Assembly (NCBI GenBank): GCA_031835245.1
Contig: JAVKOQ010000010.1
Coordinates: 62,001 to 126,000, forward strand
DNA length: 64,000 nt
Source of the DNA: Balamuthia mandrillaris
Lineage: Eukaryota > Discosea > Longamoebia > Balamuthiidae
Reading direction: 5' to 3'
Part shown: one piece after another, positions 55,794-64,000 of the stretch
Layout: every line of letters starts with the position of its first letter
How positions within the stretch are numbered: the first letter of the stretch is position 1
Program-made: the position numbers and the translations under genes
The notes under the pieces: model-generated
What the model was told of the DNA's origin: nothing
Databases searched by the model: none
What the model saw: only the letters and a program-made list of their open reading frames with translations

Positions 55794-56414
55794 AGAAACG
55801 ACAAGAAAGAAAGACAAGAAGAAAGAAAGAAAGAAGAAGAAACACAAGAAAGAAACGACAAGAAAGAAAGAAAGTAATGAAAGTAAGAGGTAACGACAAG
55901 AAACGACATAAAGACAACAAAACGACAATAGGAAAGAAAGACAGAAGAAAGAAACCACCAAGACCGAATAATAGAAGAGCGTAACGTGCAAGAAGAAAGC
56001 AGGAAGAAGCGACACGAAACTAGAAATAACAGAAGTAAAAGTGGTTTGAACCTTGCTTGATGAGTTCAGCCGTGGAGAGCGGGTGAGCGAGCAGTTGGTT
56101 GTGTTCTTTCAGCCACGAGACGGAGGCCTCGTCCGGGTAGTGAAACTCTGGTGGGGCAGCGTTGGGCGTGGCTACCTCCACCGAGAAGCCGTTATGCTCC
56201 AAGAGCTGCACCGCTTGAATGAACGACGTGACGGAGACGCTGCCTTTTGTCATGTTGTGTCGTTGGAGGGAAGATGAGAAAAGGTTTTTTTTTCTTGTTG
56301 AAAGAGAGATCAACAGTTGTTGTGGAGCAAAGGAAGAACACTGTTACCCGTGTAGTTTGTGTCAACAGAAGCTGCCGAAGACACGGCCACCAAACAAGAA
56401 CCTTTAGAGGGCAT
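54874..56414 (-). CDS. GATD1: GATD1-like protein (DJ-1/PfpI, class I glutamine amidotransferase-like)
   Basis: Six exons: 56414-56348, 56243-56052, 55517-55401, 55352-55243, 55141-55048 and 54986-54874. The result is about 230 residues, close to human GATD1 (220). The start was chosen because MPSKGSCLVAVSSAAS fits the first beta strand of the family and splices in phase to GSVSVTSFIQ. Other matches: VEVATPNAAPPEF, CGLVLPSSIGGVSDL, PICAIGFGVTGLC, KLPLIIEDYIKDHGGFYNC and THVIIDRTLITGQNEQSTA. The nucleophile-elbow position reads GFGV, without the Cys found in active DJ-1/PfpI enzymes; human GATD1 has GHGV. It is therefore probably not a Cys-dependent enzyme. The 534-nt intron 2 holds a GAA tract and a 44-base homopolymer. 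Confidence 0.9.
55621..55698 (+). repeat. (GAA)n trinucleotide repeat
   Basis: About 24 consecutive GAA/AGA units inside intron 2 of the GATD1-like gene, after a short (AGC)n start. On the transcribed sense strand this is (TTC)n. Related broken AGAAAG units continue to 55990. Confidence 0.95.
55749..55792 (+). repeat. Poly-G homopolymer, 44 bases
   Basis: An uninterrupted run of 44 G on the + strand within intron 2 of the GATD1-like gene; it reads as poly-C in the pre-mRNA. It sits between AGAAAG-type purine repeats. It is far longer than any other G run in the window (next about 8-10). Confidence 0.95.
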
Positions 56415-56457
56415 CTCTGCGCTTCTCTCTCTTGTTGTTTTTCTCGCGCTTTATAGT

Positions 56458-56571
56458 TATCGATATTTTTGGCCACGTCAGCAACCAATCGATATATTTA
56501 CGATAAGTTGACCTAATCTGATTTTATCGATGTATTGCAATTGTCATCGATTTTCAGAAAATTTTGTCGAT
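56458..56571. promoter_or_regulatory. Cluster of ATCGAT palindromes in a short spacer
   Basis: ATCGAT occurs at 56459-56464, 56488-56493, 56526-56531 and 56546-56551, with a related TCGATAAA at 56567-56574. The cluster lies in the 162 bp between the GATD1 start (56414, -) and a possible small + strand gene (56577). It may be a bidirectional promoter, with the motif differing by one base at each end from the GTCGAC clusters elsewhere. Confidence 0.45.
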
Positions 56572-56576
56572 AAATA

Positions 56577-56759
56577 ATGAGCAACAATTTGTTCAGCAAG
56601 TCTGCGCGGTACAGAGGAGGTACAGGGACGACTCACGAGCTCCCAGTTCAAGGAGCACGCGGCGCACGTACTCGCTGGGGGTGGCCTCCTACATACAGTC
56701 CCATACCTCCAGGAGTAAGCTTTCAAAAAAAAGAATGGACATTTTACTTATTTTCTTAA
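56577..56759 (+). CDS. Possible small protein, unknown
   Basis: A 60-codon ORF (MSNNLFSKSARYRGG... TRWGWPPTYSPIPPG) starts right after the ATCGAT cluster. It ends 47 bp before the end of the next - strand gene. Its composition is not low-complexity, but I recognise no family. Alternative splicing from the GGAG|GTACAG site at about 56619 would change the C terminus. The shadow ORF on the - strand (56726-56544) covers the same bases, so the coding strand is unsure. The divergent arrangement with GATD1 is the main reason to list it. Confidence 0.35.
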   Translation: MSNNLFSKSARYRGGTGTTHELPVQGARGARTRWGWPPTYSPIPPGVSFQKKEWTFYLFS

Positions 56760-56805
56760 GTTAGAGGGACAAACAAAGAAGAGCTATTGAGACTGAACAG
56801 ATTCA

Positions 56806-56986
56806 TCAATGGTTGAGAAGGTCTTCCTCCGTGGCGAGGAACAGAGGTGAAGCCACGTTCTTTGCGGCTTGTTCTTCCACCATCTGGCACAACAGCTTCC
56901 TGCAGTTGGCTGGGACCACATCTGGAGCCATTCTTTGGAATTCAAAAATCATCATCATCAGTTTTCGAATTCGCCACAAGAGACAG

Positions 56987-57026
<40 letters not shown>

Positions 57027-60000
57027 TACTCATCGGGTTGGAACAGATCGAGAATGTGGAGGATTTGCATTGAGTTAAGCACAGGAAAGGCCTCCTGAAT
57101 GTTTTGTTGGTTGAGAAAGAGCGACTTGTCTGTCATCAACACATTTGCTGCCTCTTCCAAATGTGCAAATTGTTCTCTTCATGTGGCCAAGACAAAAGTA
57201 TAAAGTTAATAAAGAAAAACTAAAGAGGAGAAAGCAGAGAGATGAGTGAAATACTTGGCTTGCAGTAACGCGTGATCACGCATGAACACGTTGTTCTCAA
57301 ACAACCACGAAGTGAGCTGTGATAAGCCAATTTTCACCTGCAATGCGTTGCCGCACGTGCAAAACTTGCCATTGCGCAGCATGGCGTTGAACAGGACAGA
57401 GTTCATGCAGGAGAACAAGTCCACGAAGCATTGTCCTATGAGGCTTGGGTAGACGCCATAGTAGGCCAGCAAAGCTAGGATGCTGTCCAAGGCGTCCACA
57501 ATGGTGGAGGGAGTGTTTGCAGCTCTTCTCTTGGATACAGCGGACCCTCCAGCCTTGTTCTTCTTTCTTCTCTCTTTTCTTTCGGGAGTTGTTCCAGCGA
57601 TCTTCGTTGGTGTTCCCGTTGTTGTGGTTGTTGTGGTAGGCTTGCTGTTGGTGGCGACACGCAAAGAAGGAAGTGAAGCTACCGTCACTTGTTTAGCCAA
57701 CGGGTCGTCTTCCCATTCTTCGTTATGTTCTTCCTCGTATTCCTCATCATCGTCATGGTCTTCATCTGCACCATCATCTTGGTCGTCGAGCGATATGGTT
57801 TCAAACTCGGAGCTTCGCCCGTGTTTCTCTTTTTCTAGAGTTTCGAGGAGCGAGGGTTGGGCAAGAATGGCTGGAACTAGGCTCGGACGGAGCCAACCAG
57901 AGAAAGAAACGCGAAGCAACTGTTGGTAGACTTTCCACATCAACTGTTGAAGCTCCCCCACAAACTCCTTCAGCGCTCCTCTTCCCTTCTCCTCCTTGTT
58001 CTTTTGCTTTTGTTCTTCTCTGTCTTTCGTTCTCATGGATCCAGCTTTTGGTTTCCATGCTTTCGGATCGGAAGCCGAAGAGGAATGTAGAAAAGGGCGA
58101 AGGCGGTCATCCTGAAGTAGGTGATGGAGAAACGTGGAAAGAAAAGAGAGCCACAACGCAGCTCTTCTCGCCTCGTCCATTTCTCCTCTTATCGTACGAT
58201 GTTGTTGGTTTGAAGAAGGAACAGATTGTCTCAAAAGTTGAGCGACAATTCCCAAAAGACTTCTCCATGCACTCGGCTCTCTTCCTTTCTCCCTTCCTTC
58301 TTCTTTGCTGTTGTCAGAAACAAGAAGTGGGATAAGAACATCCACCAACGCAGCAAACAACTGTTTTGCCATATCCTGAGCCAAACTATTCGTCAACGAT
58401 CCAGAATTTTCCTTTAAGAAACGAAGCGCCTCTTCGGCAGAGAACGAAGTCTTCTTTCTTTCGCGTGGGCTTCGGATGTCGTGTGAAGCTGAATTGAAGA
58501 AAGTGGCAGTGAAGGAGGTTGGTACATCGTGAGTCGTAACATCCGTGGTAGCGATGCAGTATACACTCCCTTCCAACTCTTTTCTCAATGTAGTTTCTGC
58601 TCGCAACAATCTCAGCTCTTGTTCGTAGTTTGTTCGTTGTTGGTTCCTCTCTTCAGAAAGCATCAGCGTTTGCTCTTTGACTTCCAACAGTTCTTGCTGC
58701 ACGGAGCGGTAACGTTCTTGCAGCTCGGAGGCTTGTTCTTTGAGCTCCTTCTCTTTGGCTAGCGTTTGCTCCATCGTCTTCCATCGCTGCATGTCCAATT
58801 CTTTCTCTCGTTCGCTCACCGTTTGGGCCTCCTCCTTCCACTTTTTCTTCTTATCTTGTGCTTTTTGAAGCTTGCTCTCCAGGTCGACGCATCTCTGCTC
58901 CATTTTCTTGCATTCCACTTCGGTTTTAGTCCTTTCGTTGCGAAGTTGTTCTGCCTCTTCCTCTCGGAGAAGCAACAACCGACGACACTCCTCCAACGAG
59001 CCTTTAAGTTGAACCTTTTCGCTATCTGCTGCTTTACACTGTTCCTCCAACTCGTTGATAACTTTCTCTTTAAGTTCTACCTTCTGCTGAGCTTCTTCTT
59101 TTATCTTCTCTAACTTTTGATGTAATGCAGCAACTTCCTTCTCTGCTTCTTCTTTGGCGATTTGCATCCGTGTCATTTCTTGTTGATGTCTTCCTTCTCT
59201 TTCGGCTGCGTCAACTTCCCTCTCTTTCCTGTCCTTATGCTCGCTGCTTTTGAGCTGTTCTTGAGCTTCAGTCGCACGTTTTAGCTCTTCTTGCAACTGT
59301 CTGAGCTGTCCCATCGTTTCGTCTCTCTCTCGACGAGCTTCATTCGCTGTCTTGACTAACTTCTTCTCTTTCTCTTCCATGTGTCGCACCAACATGTCCT
59401 TTTGTTCTTGGAGTGCAGTTAAGAGTCGTCTTTCTTTCTCCAACGAACGAACCAATCCTTCTTTTTCTTCCTGCATCTCCTTTTCTTTCCTCTCCCATTT
59501 CTCTCTCTCCTCCAAAGAGAGCGCTTCCTTTTCTTTTCTGTTTCTTTCCTCCATGTCCTCCTTCTCTTGTTGCAGCTCCTTCACTTGCTTCTGCGCTTCC
59601 TCTATCTGATGATGCATCATCGCTTCCTTCTTCTTCCATGTCTGCTCCTCTTTGGTCTTCTCCAAAATGAGGTTCTGAAGAACCTGCTGCAAACGATCCT
59701 CCAGCTCGTTTCGTTCTCTCTCCGTTCTCGCCAACTGGTCCCTCAGCTCTAGCACTTCCTTCTCCCTGGCAGCAGCTGCCTCTTGAAAGTGTCCCTTTTG
59801 AAGCTGTCTCTGCACGGAGGGAGGAGGATACTCTCCCACCGCCCAACGCCTGCCTATCTCCTTGGACAGCTGCTGCACCTCCTCTTCTTTCACAATTCGG
59901 TTGAGCTTTGTTGTTATTGTTAAGGTTCGTCATCATCTCTCTCAAGTCTTTCTCCGTTAGACGCATCAACGTGTCGTAGTCATCCACTTGGGAGTAGAGC

Positions 60001-62084
60001 ACGGGGATGAGATGCTCCAGGTGCAGTTGGAAGAGCATATCTTGAAGATAGCGACGGGAGGTTATCTTGGAAAGTTTGCCCTCCTTCAAGCGTTTGCGGT
60101 TGGCAAACATGTACTTGATTGTCTTGTGCTCATCGTACGGTTTCAGAAACTCGGCTATCTCGGCCTCGTTGTAGAAGAGAGGAGGCGGCGCTGTTGTTAC
60201 CGATGTTGCAATGGAAGAGGCATCAGTGGAAGGCTTCTTCCAGTTTTGAGGGATGATGGCGCGACCCTGCATGCCACGAGGAACAAACCTATTCTCTTCT
60301 TTTGTGAGTTCTATAGTTGAAGAAGAAGAGGGAGATGTTGATGCAGAAGAGACAGGCGAGGCAGAGGCTGATAATGCAACCTCAACTCGTAGTTCGGGTG
60401 GTGGTTCTTGGCGCTCTGTTTCTTCGTGTTGCTTTGCGTCAGGTTTGCTAGAAGACTTGAGAGCAAGGAGAGACTCGTGCAAAGCTCTAACCTCTTCTTC
60501 CTTGTGGACTAAGTTCTGTTGAACTTCGGTCATGCGTTCCTTCTGCGTCTCTACCGTCTTCTTCATCTTTTCATACTTCTTTTTCAGCTCTTTGTATTTG
60601 CTTTTCTCTCCTTTTGTCTTTCCCTTTGCTTTCTCCTTTCGTTGCGAAGAAGACATGGACGTTCGTCTTCCATTCGCCGCTTTTTGTTGTTTCTTTTCAT
60701 CCTTTTCTTTCTCTTTTGCTTTTCTCTCCTCGCTCTTCTCTTCGCTTGCAAGTTGAGTTGATGCTTCAGCGATAGTGGCACCGGCAATCATCGAAGGTGG
60801 CGGTGGTTGTGGGGTCGGTAAACGATGCCGACCTGGCCCCGTTGGGCTCTGCATTGGTTGCAACGGATTACTGTTGTTGCTGTTGCTCTCAGTTGCAGTT
60901 GTTGATGTTGACGGTTTAGGAAGGTTTCGCAGCCAAACTTGCATTCCAGTAATACTGCTATCTTCATCAGAGGCTTTGGCTCTGTCGTCAGCCTCTTGCT
61001 CATCTTCTGCTTCAGAGCCAGAAGAATCGCTCTATAGCAAGAGTTCCGTTTTAGCGAGGCAGAAAGAGAGAAAAGAATGGAAGAATGTGAGAAAAACTGA
61101 GCAACTACAAGAAACAAAGCAAGAAGTGTTACCATGTCGTTCGTATCAGTCCACTCCGTCTCAGAGTCATCCACAGTTTCAAGGTCAAACTCTTCTTCCT
61201 CCGGTTGCTGCTTTGCATCGCTTTGTTGTTTTGCGTCCACATTCTTCAAGCCTTCTGTAGTCTTCTTCTTGTTTAACCACTCGCACTTGAATTGAACCTT
61301 TTTTTCGTTTCTTTTAGTGACAATAACAAGAAGAAGAAAAAAACGAGAACTTACGGTCATGATCGCAGCGGTGGAGGATGCACTCCTTCCGTGCTTTAAA
61401 GAGTCCTTTAAAGAGCTTGGAGCCGGAAAGACCAGATCTTTGAGGGCCACCATTCCATCGCCAGCTACCGGCCCAAGCTCCAGTTCCATCTCAAGCTTCA
61501 CGTCTTTGCTTCCATGCTTTGTTATTAAGATAGTAAGCAACAATAAAACCCCAAAAACAAACAACAAAAAGTAAAACTGAAAATAAAAGTAGAGAAGAAG
61601 AAGAAGAAGAAGAAGAAGAAGAAGAAGAAGAAGAAGAAGAAGAAGAAGAAGAACGAGGAGAAGAAGAATAAATTGAAAGAAAAACCTTTTGTAAACTCAG
61701 TTGTAACGTTTTGTCTTCAAACTTGGACAAGTGCTTGTAATAGCGTAGCGTCGTTTCGAAGCTAATCACAGGAGGCGGAGTCCATAAGGCGCAGCCCTGC
61801 ACGACGTCCACGGGCGGCGTGCTCCCTTGCTTCTTCTTGCCGTTGCCTCTCTTCCACGCCACAAAGACTTTGCTGCCGGGCGGGAAGGAGCGCTTGGAGT
61901 CCAGGCCGGTCACAGCCTTTACCGTCAGGGTGAGGCGGAGCTTGACGTTTTGGGAGGACTTCAGCTTGCGAGAAGAGGTCTTTGGGGCTTTGCTGAGCTT
62001 GCTGTTGTTGTTGTGCTCCACCTTTTTCTTGGTGCCGGCTTTAGAGGAGGAGGAGGTGTTCAGCTTTGTTCTGGAGCCCTCCAT
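56806..62084 (-). CDS. NT-C2 / SAM / coiled-coil / DIL domain protein, copy 2
   Basis: Exons: 62084-61686, 61516-61355, 61297-61133, 61031 to about 59905, about 59904-57255, 57176-57030 and 56932-56806; roughly 1590 residues. The NT-C2 domain is at residues 45-190 (KLRLTLTVKAVTGLD; VFVAWKRGN; TTLRYYKHLSKFEDK). Mid-protein is a Pro-rich stretch and a coiled coil. A SAM-like domain follows (FLKPYDEHKTIKYMFANRKR ... LHLEHLIPVLYSQVDDYDTL, LTEKDLREM). A long coiled coil comes next, then DIL elements: SLIGQCFVDLFSCMNSVLFN, CTCGNALQVKIGLSQLTSW and ILHILDLFQPDE. The frame changes at about 59905-59935, between DLREMMTNLNNNN and LNRIVKEEE, with no GT donor available. A one-base error or an unusual splice is needed, so the fourth junction is not a proven intron. 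The 147-nt penultimate exon matches copy 1 exactly in length and phase. Function inferred: membrane tether or adaptor. Confidence 0.78.
61588..61656 (+). repeat. (GAA)n tract in intron 1 of the SAM/DIL gene
   Basis: About 20 GAA units on the + strand, that is TTC on the sense strand, within the 169-nt intron 1 (61517-61685). Confidence 0.9.
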
Positions 62085-62386
62085 TTGTGCTCCTTCTTCG
62101 CTGGTAGTAGTAGTAGTTGTTTGTTTGGTTGGTGGGTGTGCTGTTGCCTACCTCAAGAGAAGAGAGAGGAAAGGTCGGCAAAGGAAGAGGTTTTTAGGCC
62201 TAAAGAAAAAAAAAAAGATAAAGGTTGTTGTTTGTCCGAAAAGGTGCCCCCGCCGGTTCGAATCTCACTGGTTGCACCCTGATTTTTTTTTCTGAAAGAG
62301 GTCGATTGCGAGTTCGAATCTCGGTGTATTCATTCTTTTTTTTTAATCGTTTTTCTTTTCTTTTTTTTGTTAAGCTTAAGACGCAT
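62085..62386. other. Spacer with two TTCGAATC hairpin, tRNA-3'-like elements
   Basis: On the + strand GGTTCGAATC (62255-62264) and AGTTCGAATC (62311-62320) each match the Pol III B-box. Each is followed by a T run (62283-62291; about 62336-62345). The first sits in a hairpin: GGTGC (62242-62246) pairs with GCACC (62274-62278) and CCGG with CTGG inside, leaving TTCGAATC in the loop. The second has CGAG pairing with CTCG around TTCGAAT, like a tRNA T-arm. No complete tRNA fold was found. It is the same tandem layout as at 10115-10200 (- strand). Confidence 0.4.
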
Positions 62387-64000
62387 TCAGAATCCTGTGG
62401 GGCGTTTCCTGGGTGCACGTCCGGATGCTTGTGACGATGATGCCCTGCTGCTCTTCCTCCCGATGGTCGGAATCGGGGTGGATGAGGTGGATGAGGCAGA
62501 GGAGGAAGTTGAAAGCTGTGGTTGTGAAGAAGAAGAAGGAGAAGCAGTGGCTGATATCCTTGGTCTCTTTCGCGAAGAAGAGGAAGAAGAGGAAGAAGAC
62601 GATCGAATCTTTGGAATGGCACCACTTTGTTGAGAAGGAGAAGGTGAAGCGACAGAAGCAGCAGGAGCAGCAGAAGGAAACAGGCGAAATGATGAAGAAC
62701 CTCTTTCCTCCTCCTCGTCTTCCTCTTCATCGCCAAACATTGGTTGTGATTGTGATTGTGAGAAAAAAGAAGACGAAAAGGCAGACCAATCGATCTGCGA
62801 AGAAGACGAAGCGTCAATATCTTCTCTCCTTTCCTCTTCTCTTTCCTCTGCTTTTCTTCCTTTGTCTTCCACTACAATCATCGGTTGCTGAAGTTTGGAT
62901 AGATGAGCAAACGCAGAGGAAAAGAGCGGATTAATGCGACGTTTCTCCAAAGAGGTGAAGAACTGAAGTTGTCCTTGTTTCCAACTCTGTGCCAATTCAT
63001 CCAATCTCTGGTCATATATCGCTAATCTCTCTTCTCTCTCACTCTTGTACTTTTTCTTACGTTTCGTTGTGGTGTCTAATGTTGTGGTTGTTAACGGAGG
63101 TACAGGAACAGAAGAAGGAGCATCAGTCGAAAGAGAGAGTGCCTGAGAAGAAAGTTGAATTGGGGAGAAGAAGGAATCGTCCACATTGTTGCTTTTGCTG
63201 GTGTTGTCTCCCGTTGTCAGCGATGGAAGCGAGGCAGCGATGGAGGCAGCAATTCTTTGCGACTGAGTTTGTCTTTCTTGTTCTTGTGGTCCTTCTTTGT
63301 TTTGTGTTGTTGTTGCTGCTGTTTCTGAGAGTTTGTCTCGCAAAGAAACAAAGAGATGGCTGTAAAGCAACCGCTCATGGTCCAAATGGTTAATCCTCTC
63401 TTTCTCATCAAACTCGTTGAATATATGTAAGCGCGAGAATGGCAGCGAGTAGAATACAGTCTCATCCATTGCTCTTGCTTTTTTCAGCCTTTTACGTAAC
63501 TTCTTCTTTTCTTCATCGTCCTCATTATCTTGTGTTGTCGTTGAAGCAGAAACAGAAGTAGACGCAGAGGATGAAGAGGGTTCAATAGTAGAAAAATGCA
63601 GGAGTGAAGAAGGATCTGAAAGTGACGACACGGAAGAACAAACGGGCAATACAGTAGGAAAGTTCGTTGCCCCAACACGATGTGAAAAGATGGAGAGTGC
63701 AGTGCCATCGCTCTCTACGAGAGGCTCTCTCGGCGTGCGTAAAAACCGGAAGAGAGCTTTCCTCTTCGTTTCAGCCACTGAAAGTCCGCATTCCTTCTGC
63801 AAAAAGTATTGAATCTCATCGACCGTTTGAGGTTTTTCTTTTAAGAAGATGAGAATCTTGTAGAGATTCTCCTCTAACACTTGCTCACGTTGTCTTCTCC
63901 TTGCCAAATGTCGTTGTCGTTTAATTTCCTCTTTCTCAAGTATCTCTTTTCCCTTTTCATTATCTGTTACTAGTTCTTTTTCTGTCTCGTTGTTTGTTTC
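62387..64000 (-). CDS. Unknown protein with possible winged-helix N-terminal region (partial)
   Basis: The frame is open from the right edge to a stop at 62387, so at least 537 residues are present and the start lies outside. Near the edge a basic helix (KRQRHLARRRQREQVLEEN) leads into NLYKILIFLKEKPQTVDEIQ and LSVAETKRKALFRFLRTPRE, whose helix-helix-strand look resembles a winged-helix fold. After a Ser/Thr-rich linker come YSLPFSRLHIFNEFDEKERI and KSEREERLAIYDQRLDELAQ. The latter is part of a helical segment with SWKQGQLQFFTSLEKRRINP. The C terminus is Ser-rich and basic (RKRPRISA...APRKRPTGF), fitting a nuclear protein. I do not recognise the family; a transcription-related role is only a guess. 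No intron is needed in this part. Confidence 0.7.
   Translation of the reverse strand, partial: ETNNETEKELVTDNEKGKEILEKEEIKRQRHLARRRQREQVLEENLYKILIFLKEKPQTVDEIQYFLQKECGLSVAETKRKALFRFLRTPREPLVESDGTALSIFSHRVGATNFPTVLPVCSSVSSLSDPSSLLHFSTIEPSSSSASTSVSASTTTQDNEDDEEKKKLRKRLKKARAMDETVFYSLPFSRLHIFNEFDEKERINHLDHERLLYSHLFVSLRDKLSETAATTTQNKEGPQEQERQTQSQRIAASIAASLPSLTTGDNTSKSNNVDDSFFSPIQLSSQALSLSTDAPSSVPVPPLTTTTLDTTTKRKKKYKSEREERLAIYDQRLDELAQSWKQGQLQFFTSLEKRRINPLFSSAFAHLSKLQQPMIVVEDKGRKAEEREEERREDIDASSSSQIDWSAFSSSFFSQSQSQPMFGDEEEDEEEERGSSSFRLFPSAAPAASVASPSPSQQSGAIPKIRSSSSSSSSSSRKRPRISATASPSSSSQPQLSTSSSASSTSSTPIPTIGRKSSRASSSQASGRAPRKRPTGF

Overview
This 64 kb window is nuclear DNA from a free-living protist, most likely an amoebozoan of the Acanthamoeba/Balamuthia kind. 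The assignment is an inference. It rests on dense spliceosomal genes with short GT-AG introns (about 41-340 nt, one of 534 nt), on F-box proteins with short WA-type ankyrin repeats, on a RasGEF, and on NT-C2/DIL and TBC1D9-type proteins. I see no bacterial operon, ribosome-binding site, CRISPR array, transposase or intact tRNA/rRNA gene. Exon boundaries were worked out by hand from splice sites, reading frame and family similarity. In nearly every gene the intron phases match across the joins, which is the main support for the models; single-base coordinate errors are possible.

Layout, left to right. 1-2658 (-): long charged-helix protein, running off the left edge and with broken frames. 3260-9555 (-): TBC1D9-like Rab GAP. 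10324-14487 (+): RasGEF, convergent with 14519-16749 (-): PIGW/GWT1 inositol acyltransferase. A 234 bp divergent spacer leads to 16984-18746 (+): PP2C phosphatase. 18969-20671 and 20986-22714 (+): tandem pair of CDC123/D123-like proteins. 23673-25342 (+): secreted M12B-type metalloprotease. 25787-29976 (-): two-PHD chromatin protein with a SPOC-like region. 30566-32960 (-): SLC17-type transporter. 33559-35076 (-): Sds3/BRMS1-like SIN3-HDAC subunit. 35949-37354 (+): DUF599 membrane protein. 37374-38707 (-): F-box/ankyrin protein. 39210-43539 (+): NT-C2/coiled-coil/DIL protein. 43591-52867 (-): 21-exon Nup188. 53294-54664 (-): second F-box/ankyrin protein. 54874-56414 (-): GATD1 (DJ-1-like). 56577-56759 (+): possible small gene. 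56806-62084 (-): second NT-C2/DIL protein, with a SAM domain. 62387-64000 (-): unknown protein running off the right edge.

The genes do not form a metabolic cluster. Most serve general eukaryotic cell biology: small-GTPase control (TBC, RasGEF), ER/GPI anchor synthesis, translation-factor assembly, chromatin, nuclear pore, ubiquitin ligase adaptors and membrane transport. The most interesting signals lie outside single genes. Sense-strand pyrimidine microsatellites fill almost all long introns. Clusters of the palindrome GTCGAC (and once ATCGAT) sit in divergent or upstream spacers, including a three-copy repeat at 38727-38956. A 44-base G homopolymer lies in an intron. Two related gene types, F-box/ankyrin and NT-C2/DIL, occur together twice. 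Two tandem pairs of TTCRA-loop, tRNA-3'-end-like sequences lie in spacers.
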